Made by a program: the position numbers and the translations under genes | Notes under the pieces: generated by a model | Told to the model about the DNA's origin: nothing | Database searches by the model: none | The model's input: only the letters and a program-made list of their open reading frames with translations | Shown: positions 46,701 to 56,950 of the stretch, one piece after another | How positions within the stretch are numbered: position 1 is the stretch's first letter | How the letters are laid out: the number at the start of each line of letters is the position of its first letter | Origin: Branchiostoma lanceolatum | Taxonomy: Eukaryota; Chordata; Leptocardii; Amphioxiformes; Branchiostomatidae | Length of the DNA stretch: 64,000 bases | Assembly: GCF_035083965.1 (NCBI RefSeq) | Contig: NC_089728.1 | Span: forward strand, 17,671,955 to 17,735,954 | Reading direction: 5' to 3'

Positions 46701-49700
46701 CGGACTGTTGTCTCTCCATCACTAGCTGTACGGCGTGCTCCATGTCACCGTTAGCGACCCTATCCCCCCCCCCTCCCTCCTCCGTACCTGCATACACTCC
46801 CCGGACTGTTGTCTCTCCATCACCAGCTGTACGGCGTGCTCCATGTCACCGTTAGCGACCCTATCCCCACCCCTCCCCCCCTCCTCCGTACCTGCATACA
46901 CTCCCCGGACTGTTGTCTCTCCATCACCAGCTGTACCGCGTGCTCCATGTCACCATTAGCGACCCTATCCCCACCCCCCCTCCTCCGTACCTGCATACAC
47001 TCCCCGGACTGTTGTCTCTCCATCACCAGCTGAACCGCGTACTCCATGTCACCGTTAGCGACCCTATCCCCCCCCCCTCCCCCGTACCTGCATACACTCC
47101 CCGGACTGTTGTCTCTCCATCACCAGCTGAACGGCATGCTCCATGTCACCGTTAGCGACCCTATCCCCACCCCCCCTCCTCCGTACCTGCATACACTCCC
47201 CGGACTGTTGTCTCTCCATCACCAGCTGAACCGCGTACTCCATGTCACCGTTAGCGACCCTATCCCCCCCCCCTCCCCCGTACCTGCATACACTCCCCGG
47301 ACTGTTGTCTCTCCATCACCAGCTGAACGGCGTGCTCCATGTCACCGTTAGCGACCCTATCCCCACCCCCCTCCCTCCTCCGTACCTGCATACACTCCCC
47401 GGACTGTTGTCTCTCCATCACCAGCTGAACCGCCTGCTCCATGTCACCATTAGCGACCCTATCCCCACCCCCCCCTCCCCTCCTCCGTACCTGCATACAC
47501 TCCCCGGACTGTTGTCTCTCCATCACCAGCTGTACGGCGTACTCCATGTCACCGTTAGCGACCCTATCCCCACCCCTCCTCCGTACCTGCATACACTCCC
47601 CGGACTGTTGTCTCTCCATCACCAGCTGTACGGCGTGCTCCATGTCACCGTTAGCGACCCTATCCCCACCCCTCCTCCTCCGTACCTGCATACACTCCCC
47701 GGACTGTTGTCTCTCCATCACCAGCTGTACGGCGTGCTCCATGTCACCGTTAGCGACCCTATCCCCACCCCCACCCCTCCTCCGTACCTGCATACACTCG
47801 CCGGACTGTTGTCTCTCCATCACCAGCTGAAACGCGTGCTCCATGTCACCGTTAGCGACCCTATCCCCACCCCCACCCCTCCTCCGTACCTGCATACACT
47901 CCCCGGACTGTTGTCTCTCCATCACCAGCTGTACCGCGTGCTCCATGTCACCGTTAGCGACCACCAGGCAGTGCTGCGCCTCCAGACTGGCACAGGAGGG
48001 GAACATCTCGCACAGGAGACGGACCTGACCCTCAAACTCCTCCCGTAAACTATCCCTCTCTTCCTCCTCTGTTTCCTCCGTCTCGTTCTGCGGATATGGT
48101 TCAGTAAATGAGTCAAAAGCAGGCTATTAGCTAGCATGACGTCAGGGTGTCTTCTGGATGCCCTACACTAAGAAAACAAAGTAATTAGCGCATCGGCTTT
48201 TCAGCGAATGCCCACAAACGCCCACTCTGGCAAAGTCCGCGCTGCACGAATCTAATTTTTTTTGCTCGGAATATGTTCAGGTTGTGCTCCCATTGATTAA
48301 TACTGAGTTTCAAGTCAATCCATCGATCCGAATTTAGATAAAGCGAACTTGAAGATTCTTACCTGGCTTTTTAGCGAATGCCCAGCAAAAAAGGCTTTTT
48401 AGCGAATGCCCAATATATCAGCCAAAATATCGGCCATCGTGACACGGGCGCCAAATCTAACACCATAAACATGTTCAACAAGTTGTCCCCTGAATGTATA
48501 CTCAGTTTCCGTGCTTTACACGCCTGTAAAGTCACTTTATTTTACGAAATACACGGCGCGGGAATCCACGGCCCCGGACGTAAAAATCCAATATGGCGGC
48601 TCATTTGCATATTTGGGACAGGTTACCAGCGGCCTCTATCCCGTATACGTGCCGTGGGTCGCGCCGTGTATTTCGTAAAATAAAGTGACTTTACAGGCGT
48701 GTACAGCTCGGAAACTGAGTATACATTCAGGGGACAACTTGTTGAACATGATTATGGTGTTAGATTTAGCGCCCGTGTCACGATGGCCGATATTTTGGCT
48801 GATATATTGGGCATTCGCTAAAAAGCCATTTTTTGCTGGGCATTCGCTAAAAAGCCAGGTAAGAATCTTCAAGTTCGCTTTATTTAACTTCGGATCGATG
48901 GATTGACTTGAAACTCAGGATTAATTAATGGGAGCACAACCTGAACATATTCCGAGCAAAAAAAATTAGATTCGTGCAGCGCGGACTTCGCCAGAGTGGG
49001 CGTTTGTGGGCATTCGCTAAAAAGCCTGTCCCAGTAATTAGATGCCTTCCTTTTACAGGCTACACACAGAGGACATGTGTCCCCCCCATGCACACACATT
49101 ACGACTGTTGTTTTTTCCTCATACCATGACACTGGGACAGCATAAAAATTGAAAAATTGATTGACATGCAAAGTCACCAGGGCAGGTAATCTTAATCCAT
49201 AGAGCCCATTGGGGAAGTCTGAGTTATTGATGATGATGTGAAAAATATTCAAAACAGAGATTGTAATGATTTTCAACAGGCAGAAAAATATGTTTCAAAC
49301 ATCTACCTGTTGTTGACTGGTTCTCTCCTTGTCTAGTCTTGTGTTTTCCTGTGCAGCCTCTGGTCTTTTTGTTGACAACTTTGTTTTCGGAGGCGTTGTT
49401 GAATCATCAGTACAGCTTCTAGATGGTGGTGGAGTATTTTCTGTGAAAAGATATTGTAATGTGATGTTATCACAAGGGGACATGCCAACATGATTTTAGA
49501 TTTTCTGATTGGCCAGGCTGTTCCAAAAGGTATTGGCACCCAACCAGGACGTTGGAACTGCAACTTTGCCCTTGAATTTTGCGGTCAAATAGCTACACAT
49601 CATAGGAAAAGGACGTCAGATTATGACAATAGAGCTACATATCTACCAAGTCAAATGGTTATTTTTTCAATAGTTTTTTTTAAATTTCATTTTGCTCAGG

Positions 49701-52700
49701 CATACCTGTTGACTACCATAAAGGAAGGTAATTCAAAATCAGTTTTATCCCCCGAAAATCGGATTTTGAAAGTCAATCTATGTATTCATTTCTATACATG
49801 ATTAGTTCAAACAACACCATCACAATGTATAGCGACGTCCATCATGCAAAAATATGACGTCGCTACCATAAAGATTTCAGCATTTATCTATTTACACTTT
49901 TTGGCCATAAAACTGCTTTACCTCCCTTTAAAAGCAGATATTTTTTAGGAAAGAATTTCCCAACTTCTTACCTTTTTCCCTTGCCTGTGTCAGCTTTCCA
50001 GCTAAGTTGAACATCCATTCACACACTTGGATGCTGTCGATCTGCCCGAACCCTGGTTGGTAGGCGTCCATCATCTCAACAAACTGGTCGACATCAAAGC
50101 TGTCTTCTGAGGAGTCTGGTGTCCCGAGGTCCTCTAGCACTCCAGTCATGTACTGCAGCACAATCTCGTCTACACAGCTGATCAAGAGGGAAAGGTTTGT
50201 TGAATGTGAGTAGAGCTGTGTACCTATTAAACAAATTTTAGGTACAGGTACAGGTACACAGGTTTAGGTACAGGTCCGGACCTGAACCTGTACCTAAACT
50301 ACTTGTTCGGAAAATGCTAGATTTTCAATAAGGGCAAAAGCATGTTTGAACTGGTAAAAACATAATATTTGATTGTGCTGGGTATTATTTTTATAAAAAC
50401 ACAGATGAAAATTTGACTCAAGCCTTGCAAATGTGTTTTCTGTGCTTTAGAGTGGCGTTAGAGCACTGCCACGGTAATTTCATAGTAATTTCATCTGTCA
50501 AAGTGGCCATCCCCTGAGTCAGGTCCAGTATACAGCAGGGTCAGGTATTTTGGAGCTGTACCTAATTGATTGTACAGTGTACCACACAGCTCTAACTGTG
50601 AGAAGAATGTATGATGTGTATCACTAGCCTTAGAACGTCCATATATGTATATGTTTGTATTGTGATGATTTCGCAATGAGGCCACACCAATTTATTTTCT
50701 TGGTTATTAACGGAATAAAAAAATGCTAGATTGGAAAAACAACATGAAAACAGAATGTTTTTACTTTGGTGCACATGTAGTATCAGGGAGGGAACAGGGT
50801 CAGGTGCAAGTTTTCACCCCTGAGCCTTCTGTTTTGAATATTTTTTTTTGGCTAAAATTAAAAATAAATTCCATTAACCAAGAAATTGAATTGGTGTGGC
50901 CTGAGAGGCCATTGTAAAAACTGTGACCTTACACACGCCATGAAAATTAAAGGTGCCCAAAGAAGTTTTAGGCATTGAAAGTCGGATTTTCAAAATCAAT
51001 TTGCTAGTGAATTATATCCATATTAAGTTTAAATGACACTATCCCATCGCATATCAACCATCATGGATCAAAGATGAGATGTCATCGTGTGGTGGGAACT
51101 CATTGAAAATCTGAGCGCTTGGACTTTGGAGGCAAGCTATTATTTCAAATCTTCCTAACGTGTGCGATTCTGAACGATGAGTCCCAAACACTTCCGGAGA
51201 ATTAATCACATCAGGGCTCGAAATTCGTTTCTTGAAATAGGTGCACTGGTGCACCCAACCAAAAAAATTAGGTGCACAGAAAAAAATTTGGGTGCACCAC
51301 ATAAAATAAAGTTGAATGGCAACAAAACATAAGTTTGACGCTACTTCCTCTCTTAGAACTTCAATCCACAATTCTATCCAGATGTCAAATTTCAACCAAG
51401 CAATACATCAAATAAAGTACAACAAAAGGTTATATTGTCTTTTCTGATGCTTACATTTCAAGAATATTCTGTATGCTAGTGTACAAGAGAACCTTCACCC
51501 TATAGAGTACAAAAATATCTAGGTGCACTGATGCACCCACAGTTAAAAATTGGGTGCACAGCTCCAATTCTGGGTGCACACAGGTGCACATGCACCCACT
51601 ATTTCGAGCCCTGCACATGGTCATGGTTCAATGTGCTCGGACATTGTCACGTCACACGGCCGAAAGATATTGAAAAAGTATGAAATAATGATGCAAATGT
51701 GCTAATGTGAGGAAGTAAATGTCAATTTACTACAGATTGCCTTATCCAGAATACTTCCAGTTTTATCCCCTGAAATCGCTAGCCAGGCGGGGAGCTTGGA
51801 TATCGATATAGCAGGGTGCGAAATACCAGGTTGCACGTTGCACAGTGCAACAAGATTTCGGTTGGTGCAAGTTAATTCCAAACCCAGGTAGCGCAGTGTG
51901 CAACCTTATATTTTGAGCCAAAGATTTCAATCGGAGCCCTGGAAGCTCACAAAAACACAGTGTCACTCTCATAAAATTCGGTAAATCTTCAATTGAAATA
52001 AAGAAATCAACAATTTTTCGTTTTAAACCATCCAAAACCCTTCATAGATCGTGGAATTTGAGCTGAAAAAGAAGAAGACACACTGCCCTCAGCTAAACAA
52101 GATGTTGTTAGGTCAATGGGAACACAATACTATCTAATATATATTTTGAAATGTTAGTAGTATTATATGCTACATACGAGCTTGATTTGAAGAAATCAGT
52201 GAATGTTGCTAGTGCAACCTGAAATTTGGATGTGCAACCTAGCATTTGCCCTTGGTTGCAACATGGGCAACCTGGCTCAAAAAAGTATTTCGCACCCTGT
52301 ATAGCGAACTAAAGCTACATGTAAGAAGGCTGGACTCTAGGCTATGAAATTGCTTAGGGCACCTTTAAAGGCAACCAAAGCAATATTAGGGCCAAAAAAT
52401 GGAAATAAAGATTATGCTGAAATCTTTATGGTGGTAACATTTACTAACATTGTTTAGCACATTTACGTAATAACTTTATACTTTTAGGGTTTTAAAACCG
52501 TGCAAAATCGTGCCGTGCGATGATCCCCTTAGGTTTGCGAGCCAACAAAAACTTCAGCCACGATTTTCAGTGAGTTCTTACATCACAACAATGTCATATT
52601 TTTGCATTATGGACGCTGCTATACATTGTGATAGTGTTGTTTGAACTAATCATGTATAGAAATGATTAAATAAATTGACTTTTAAAATCCGATTTTTCGG

Positions 52701-52826
52701 ACCCTAATATTGCTTGGTTCACCTTTAAGTTTAAACAATGTACAGTACTTACTCCAGACTGCCACCTCCGAGATGTGTCTGCATGAAGTTGGTAAGCTCC
52801 TGTTTGACTAGGTCCTGACCTGACAT
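40779..52826 (-). CDS. cuedc2: CUEDC2, CUE-domain protein 2, 298 aa
   Basis: Seven minus-strand exons join in frame: 52826-52753, 50177-49972, 49440-49307, 48087-47890, 42821-42745, 42371-42311 and 40925-40779 (TGA), all GT-AG. The N-terminal block [10 protein letters not shown] and VLEDLG, the CUE domain (about 156-200, with MFP at 166-168 and the HAVQLVMER helix), and the C-terminal [16 protein letters not shown] ... [11 protein letters not shown] match vertebrate CUEDC2 closely in order and length (human 287 aa). The CUE domain binds ubiquitin; the vertebrate protein acts in IKK dephosphorylation, steroid-receptor turnover and the spindle checkpoint. The intron after the CUE exon (47889-42822) is almost entirely a minisatellite built from that exon (separate entry). 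A 5'-UTR acceptor at about 52893 (TTTCTCCTAG) implies an upstream leader exon. Confidence 0.93.
41980..42130 (-). repeat. inverted fragment of the GGGCCCCCT repeat
   Basis: CTACCTACCCACATACCAAG ... CATCCAGGCATTCTCGAG is the complement of the 33.4-kb repeat core. It lies in CUEDC2 intron 6. Confidence 0.55.
43083..43345 (+). mobile_element. tRNA-derived SINE
   Basis: The same family as 9010-9290 (ATAGTCCAGTAGTTAGC; TGCACGCTACCGGAAAGGGT; AGAATAGCTCTTCAGTGAGC). It abuts the low-coordinate end of the CUEDC2 minisatellite. Confidence 0.75.
43361..47963 (-). repeat. CUE-exon minisatellite, about 46 units of about 100 bp
   Basis: Each sense (minus) unit holds, in order, the last 70 or so coding bases of CUEDC2 exon 4 (GTCGCTAACGGTGACATGGA ... 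GAGTGTATGCAG), a splice donor GTACGG, and a G-rich linker (AGGAGGGG(T)GGGG...GATAG). The highest-coordinate copy is continuous with the true 5' part of exon 4; the lowest copy ends in a different donor context, GTATGGAAAA, probably the original intron start. I count about 46 ATGCAG junctions, spaced 97-109 bp. Many spacings are multiples of three, so the sense frame stays open through several units (47260-48006 and 43536-44438). Linker G-run length changes break the frame elsewhere. No pyrimidine-rich acceptor precedes the units. Confidence 0.95.
48189..49032. mobile_element. Mutator-like foldback element with 9-bp TSD
   Basis: The 844-bp element is flanked by AGTAATTAG (48180-48188 and 49033-49041). 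Its arms are near-perfect inverted repeats of about 370 bp (left CTTTTCAGCGAATGCCCAC, right GTGGGCATTCGCTAAAAAGC), with internal GGCTTTTTAGCGAATGCCC repeats, around a GC-rich centre of about 110 bp. It has no ORF. It lies in CUEDC2 intron 3 and is inserted beside the 48125-48180 repeat. Confidence 0.88.
49690..49935. repeat. MITE-like repeat, inverted partner of 52.4-52.7 kb
   Basis: TATACATGATTAGTTCAAAC and TGACGTCGCTACCATAAAG-type blocks reappear in opposite orientation at about 52415-52725. It lies in CUEDC2 intron 2. Confidence 0.5.
50211..50594. mobile_element. hAT-type MITE (third copy)
   Basis: TAGAGCTGTGTACC ... GTACCACACAGCTCTA termini, with GGTACAGGT / ACCTGTACC interior like 9648-10117. 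The flanks AATGTGAG and ACTGTGAG are a decayed 8-bp TSD. It lies in CUEDC2 intron 1. Confidence 0.65.
51212..51613. mobile_element. CAGGG-ended transposon, 5-bp TSD (copy 2)
   Basis: CAGGGCTCGAAAT ... ATTTCGAGCCCTG inverted termini are flanked by CACAT on both sides. GGTGCAC / GTGCACC motifs are repeated subterminally. It has no ORF. Confidence 0.82.
51812..52299. mobile_element. CAGGG-ended transposon, 5-bp TSD (copy 3)
   Basis: CAGGGTGCGAAATAC ... GTATTTCGCACCCTG inverted termini are flanked by TATAG on both sides. Subterminal motifs are TTGCAC / GTGCAAC, a parallel but different set from copy 2. Confidence 0.85.
52361..52730. repeat. MITE-like repeat, partner of 49.7-49.9 kb
   Basis: CACCTTTAAAGGCAACCAAA at the left and GCTTGGTTCACCTTTAAG at the right are inverted ends. 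Interior blocks match 49690-49935. Confidence 0.55.
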
Positions 52827-53081
52827 CTTGTTTAAAGGTTCACAGCTCTGAACACACTGCAACGATTGTCTCCTCCACTCTAGGAGAAACTGTGAACTGA
52901 CCAGAGATAACATCGATGAAGGTTAGACATCCAGGTAATAAGATACTCCAAATGACAGTTACTCAAGCAACTGGATAAAATTTTGAAACAGTCAGACGTT
53001 TCAGACAGCATCCGCTGTCTTTTGTCAGTGACTAAAGGGAAGAACTGGAGAACCAGGTTTCATACCGAAACACTGAAATGA

Positions 53082-53282
53082 TAGTGTAAATGCAGAAATG
53101 TTCGCGTTTTTTGCGGCGACCGTTTCACCGCAAACTTAAAACCACCGCAAGCATTTTTGTCCAATACTAGTACTGTAGCTGTATTTTAATGTAGCGCTGT
53201 TGCGAACTTAAAGCCACCGCGAACACTCCATTTCCACTTAATGCCAAATCAAAGCCACATGAACCTAAATACATTTACAGTA
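53082..53282. mobile_element. TACTGTAAATGC MITE (copy 4)
   Basis: AGTGTAAATGCAGAAATGTT ... ACATTTACAGTA termini with AAAACCACCGC / GCCACCGCGAACAC blocks. A truncated fifth copy lies at 55916-56060. Confidence 0.7.
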
Positions 53283-53458
53283 TAAATAAAAGATATAATC
53301 AAATATTAGGTTAATCAGTAACGCAATAGGAACTGTAGGGATAAAATGGATCCTGAAAGACCTGAACGCTGTAGTGTAGGGAGTGTGGATGGATTTCCCA
53401 ATAGTTCTAGAGATGCTGCTGTGTGTGGGGACGCCTTTGAGCGACAACTACGTATACC

Positions 53459-53741
53459 CTGGAAGCCAGACTAGTACCGGGTCGCTAGCGATTTGCTTCG
53501 GCGGCCCAAGAACAGTCTGCCCGCCCGGTCTTAATCAACGCTCCAGGGAAATGCAGCCCGTGGGAGTGAACCGCGCCCCTTTTTTATTGGTAGGGCCGTC
53601 AACTCCCCGGCTAGAAATCCCCCGGTGCGCTAATTAGGGTTCTGCGGGCTGGGGTCTCTGTGCCGCCGAAGGAACTGACTTCAAGGTACCGGCTAAAGGG
53701 AACCAGCTAAAAGGCCCGATAAACAGTCTGGAACCCAGGGT
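53459..53741. mobile_element. GC-rich short inverted-repeat element
   Basis: CCTGGAAGCCAGACTAG on the left and CAGTCTGGAACCCAGG on the right are imperfect terminal repeats. The interior is GC-rich. The outer motif recalls the 85-bp element at 62731-62815. Confidence 0.5.
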
Positions 53742-53909
53742 AGGCGACAACAGACAGAGGCTAAGAACCTTTTCAAGACAACACAGACAGCAGAAACATG
53801 TCTTCACGCTCTACTTAATCTAAACGCCCGAAGGTGTACTACAAACAGACACTAATTATGTCGGCTTTTCAAACCTTGGCCATTACTGTAATTCTTGATT
53901 TGTTAACTA

Positions 53910-55274
53910 CAGTCAAACCTGCCTAGGCGACCACCTTTTCAACGCGACCACCTGGCCATGGCGACCGCCTTTTTCTCGGTCCCGAAAATTTTCCCCATAG
54001 GCACAAGCATTAAGCTGCCTGCCCATGGCGACCACCCGTCCAACGCGACCGCGACCGCCACGAATTGGGACCGCACAGAGCACAATCCCTGCCCATGGCG
54101 GCCGCCTAATTTTCAAGCGGGTGGTGACATCGGATCATTTTGCTGTCGGATTTCACGGAAATGTTTTCAAGACTTTAAAGGACAAAATAAGGACAAAAAT
54201 ATATGGAATAGCAGTTTTATAGCATCGATTCCTCCATGAAGTGTTTTAATAAAACGTTCCCCCTATAAACATTGTAAAGAGAAATGTTTGTGATGTTGTT
54301 GTGCCAATCGTAATCTCCTTGCGTAATCTTATAGTTTACCGCAAACTCAGTTCGGTTTAAACTCAATTTTCAAAACGAATACGTAGTGCATGGCGTCAAA
54401 AAGTGAGATTTCACAGAAATTACTATCTATTTCTTGTATTTTCAATAAAAAAAGTGTCTGTGTCTTACTAAATTCCGCCCAAAAAAGACTTCGCGGCAGG
54501 GCAAAACATCGGGCGAGAAATGTTGTCCTTGGTCCCGACGCCATCTTGGATTTGGGCATTTTGGCGCGGCCCGGATTCGGCGTACTGCTGACCTTTCTAA
54601 AACACGATGCTTTTGTGTATGAACATTAACAAATACTCTAGTCATTGATGAAAATTAATATCCTTATTTTCTTTTTATTTTCATGAATCTCACAAACCTT
54701 TATTGGACGCTGTGCGTTCTGCTGCACTGACTCATACCTTTCGATGCGGTCGCACAGAGCTAGGCGGCGTGGCGCGACGAAATCACTGTGACCGTTCCGT
54801 TTTCATCTTTAGTTGTCAGATCGAAAACTTTTTGACCCTTTTATCCAGCGGCCGGCGTCCTAAAAAAGGCTGGGGCCAGCAGGTGTTTTCTAGGGATTTG
54901 TCTTAGGCCTTAAAACTTCAATGATGTGCGTGTGTGTGTGTTCGCGAGAGATCGCTGCGAGATCATCAAGCGACCATTGTTTTAATTTGTAGTCAAAATT
55001 ATGACGAAAATTTGTACACGATGTAACGTTAGCGATATACAATTTACAACAATAACGGAAAACGTAATTTTTGTAGAATCTTTCTGTCAATGAGAATTGA
55101 ACCTGGTGGGGGTCTTGCTGTCTAAATTCACATAATTTTTCATCCATTTACGTACTGTATTTGAAAACCTCGCCCTGGAAACATGTGAGTGGAATCCTCT
55201 TCATGGTGACCACCTGTCCATCGCGACCGTTTTTGCTCGGTCCGCCGGGTGGTCGCCTTGGGCAGGTTTGACTG
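53910..55274. mobile_element. pogo/Tigger-like non-autonomous transposon, TA TSD
   Basis: CAGTCAAACCTGCCTAGGCG on the left and its complement ending GGCAGGTTTGACTG on the right are flanked by TA (53908-53909, 55275-55276). Subterminal GGCGACCACC-type motifs recur several times at both ends. The 1365-bp interior holds no transposase. The termini and TA target resemble Tc1/mariner-pogo elements; the assignment is inference. Confidence 0.75.
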
Positions 55275-56184
55275 TATAACTTAATTTTATTTGATTTAAC
55301 AGTCACTTAAGTCAACCACTAAAATTTCATCATCGTTAATATTTGATCACTAGTATTAGAGACCCTAATGTTTGTTCAAACCGTTAAAATTAAGCGCCGT
55401 GACCTCCATTTTCCCAAAACCGCTATATTTTCCTGCCGCTATATTAAAGTGATTTACAGTATCTCAACTGCGATTCTACCAATTCTTATGCCGACCAGTC
55501 TATCATCTAAAAAATGTTACACAACTTACAGTAGCATGTGCACATACCATACAGTACTCAGTAGATCTTTTGACACTACTTTGCAGTGGCGCTATATATG
55601 AGTAAAGTACATTGAAATGTCTAGCTCTGTTGAACCAATATAATACTCCCACATTACGAATTAAACCTTTTGTCCTATTTGATTATATTACTGAGTCATG
55701 ACTGTTATTACAGTGCTTATATGGTCGTTATTTTCTCTTGGGTCCCATTACTGAACAGCTGTGCCATTATTTACATAAAGTGAAAGTGATCTGGTCATAT
55801 TTCTGTTACACAAGAAGGAAACTCCAACTAAAGAGTCAAGACGAAGCTGTTTGAATGCTGTGTAACAAAAGCGACCTGTGGTAATAGTTGCTTCAAACAA
55901 TTTCCAAAAGGTTTTTAAAAAGTTTGCGTGGTTTTTATTTTACGGTTGGGAGAAAATGGAGTGTTCACGGATTTAATTCAAGTTTAAATTTGCATTTGAA
56001 GAGTTCACAGTGAAAACTGCAAACATAAAACCACCGCGAACATTTTAGCCTTTACTGTAGATTGCTGTAGGGAGAAAATGAATGAAATACACCTGTTATA
56101 GAAATCAATGCACATGAATCATGTATGATCCAGTAGTTTTAGGATAGAATTTCATTAATACGTTTATCATTTTTCATAGCGGGG

Positions 56185-56350
56185 AAAATCCTTATTGACA
56201 GGCTGCAGCCTAGGCCTGTCAGTAATGGGAAAAAATTGTTATTGACAGGCTAGCCTGTCAATAGCGGGAAAATTACCCTTATTGACAGGCTGCAGCCTGT
56301 CAATAGCGGGAAATAATCCTTATTGACAGGCTAGCCTGTCAATAGCCTCT
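56185..56350. repeat. tandem array of palindromes
   Basis: Four units of about 45 bp, each a palindrome such as TTGACAGGCTAGCCTGTCAA or a longer version with GCTGCAGC at the centre, are joined by AGCGGGAAA-A/T-CCTTA linkers. The two centre types alternate (GCTGCAGC-like, CTAG, GCTGCAGC, CTAG). Confidence 0.9.
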
Positions 56351-56779
56351 GTCTTTTACATAACCCCCTCCGACCAATTTTTTCCTGGTAGGACATTATG
56401 TAAATCGTATCGACCAGGACACAGCAAAATTATCTAACATCATTTATCATAATTCATTAAAACGACACCCTGCATTTTAAAATCATAAAAATGGGAACTA
56501 CAATTTGTGTTTTTAGACTCTTGTTTCTAAAGTACGATATTTTTAAGTAAATTCTTCCCCATCATTTTGCCTTTTGCACATATTTATCAAGATTCATTGT
56601 TGTGTAACACTGCCCAGAGCCGCTCTATATATTTTCAAACCACAACCTTGGCGTAAACATACGCCCTAACATCACAAAAATACACTTAAACGTCCAAATA
56701 TATCAACAGTGCAGTCCTAGCCATATCATGTTTAAGCCTGGTTGAACTAAAAAGAACGGAACCTACCTAAACCTGAGTG

Positions 56780-56950
56780 TTTTGGAGCGTTTCTAGCAAG
56801 ATTTTTGCATCAAACTCCCCGCCAGAATCTCAGCTGCACAACAAATAGTACAAACATACACTTCCGGGTTCACGAACTACTTCCTGGGTCACGGCGGGCA
56901 GGTCACGCCTGGTTTTCAAAATAGTGTTCAAAACATCCGTCGGTCGATCT
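56780..56950 (-). promoter_or_regulatory. candidate CUEDC2 promoter and leader exon
   Basis: On the minus strand two ETS-type sites (CCCGGAAGTG and CCCAGGAAGTAG, about 56845-56895) precede a G+C-richer segment. This ends in donor-like CACTCAG|GTTTAG or TTTAG|GTAGGT near 56775. Splicing to the acceptor at about 52893 would make the CUEDC2 5' UTR. This is inference from position only. Confidence 0.35.

Noticed and set aside
43361..47963. CRISPR-like regular array or a plus-strand Pro/His/Leu-rich protein
   Set aside because: The units are contiguous with no unique spacers, the context is a eukaryotic intron, and the unit is plainly the CUEDC2 exon end on the minus strand. The plus-strand frames ([14 protein letters not shown]...) are its antisense.
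48378..48872. Paired ORFs on opposite strands encoding nearly the same peptide
   Set aside because: They are the two arms of the foldback element; no gene.
53913..54239. Overlapping ORFs on both strands
   Set aside because: They are translations of the GGCGACC subterminal repeats of the transposon.
54347..54645. ORFs of 67-79 codons
   Set aside because: They lie inside the pogo-like non-autonomous element and show no transposase motif.
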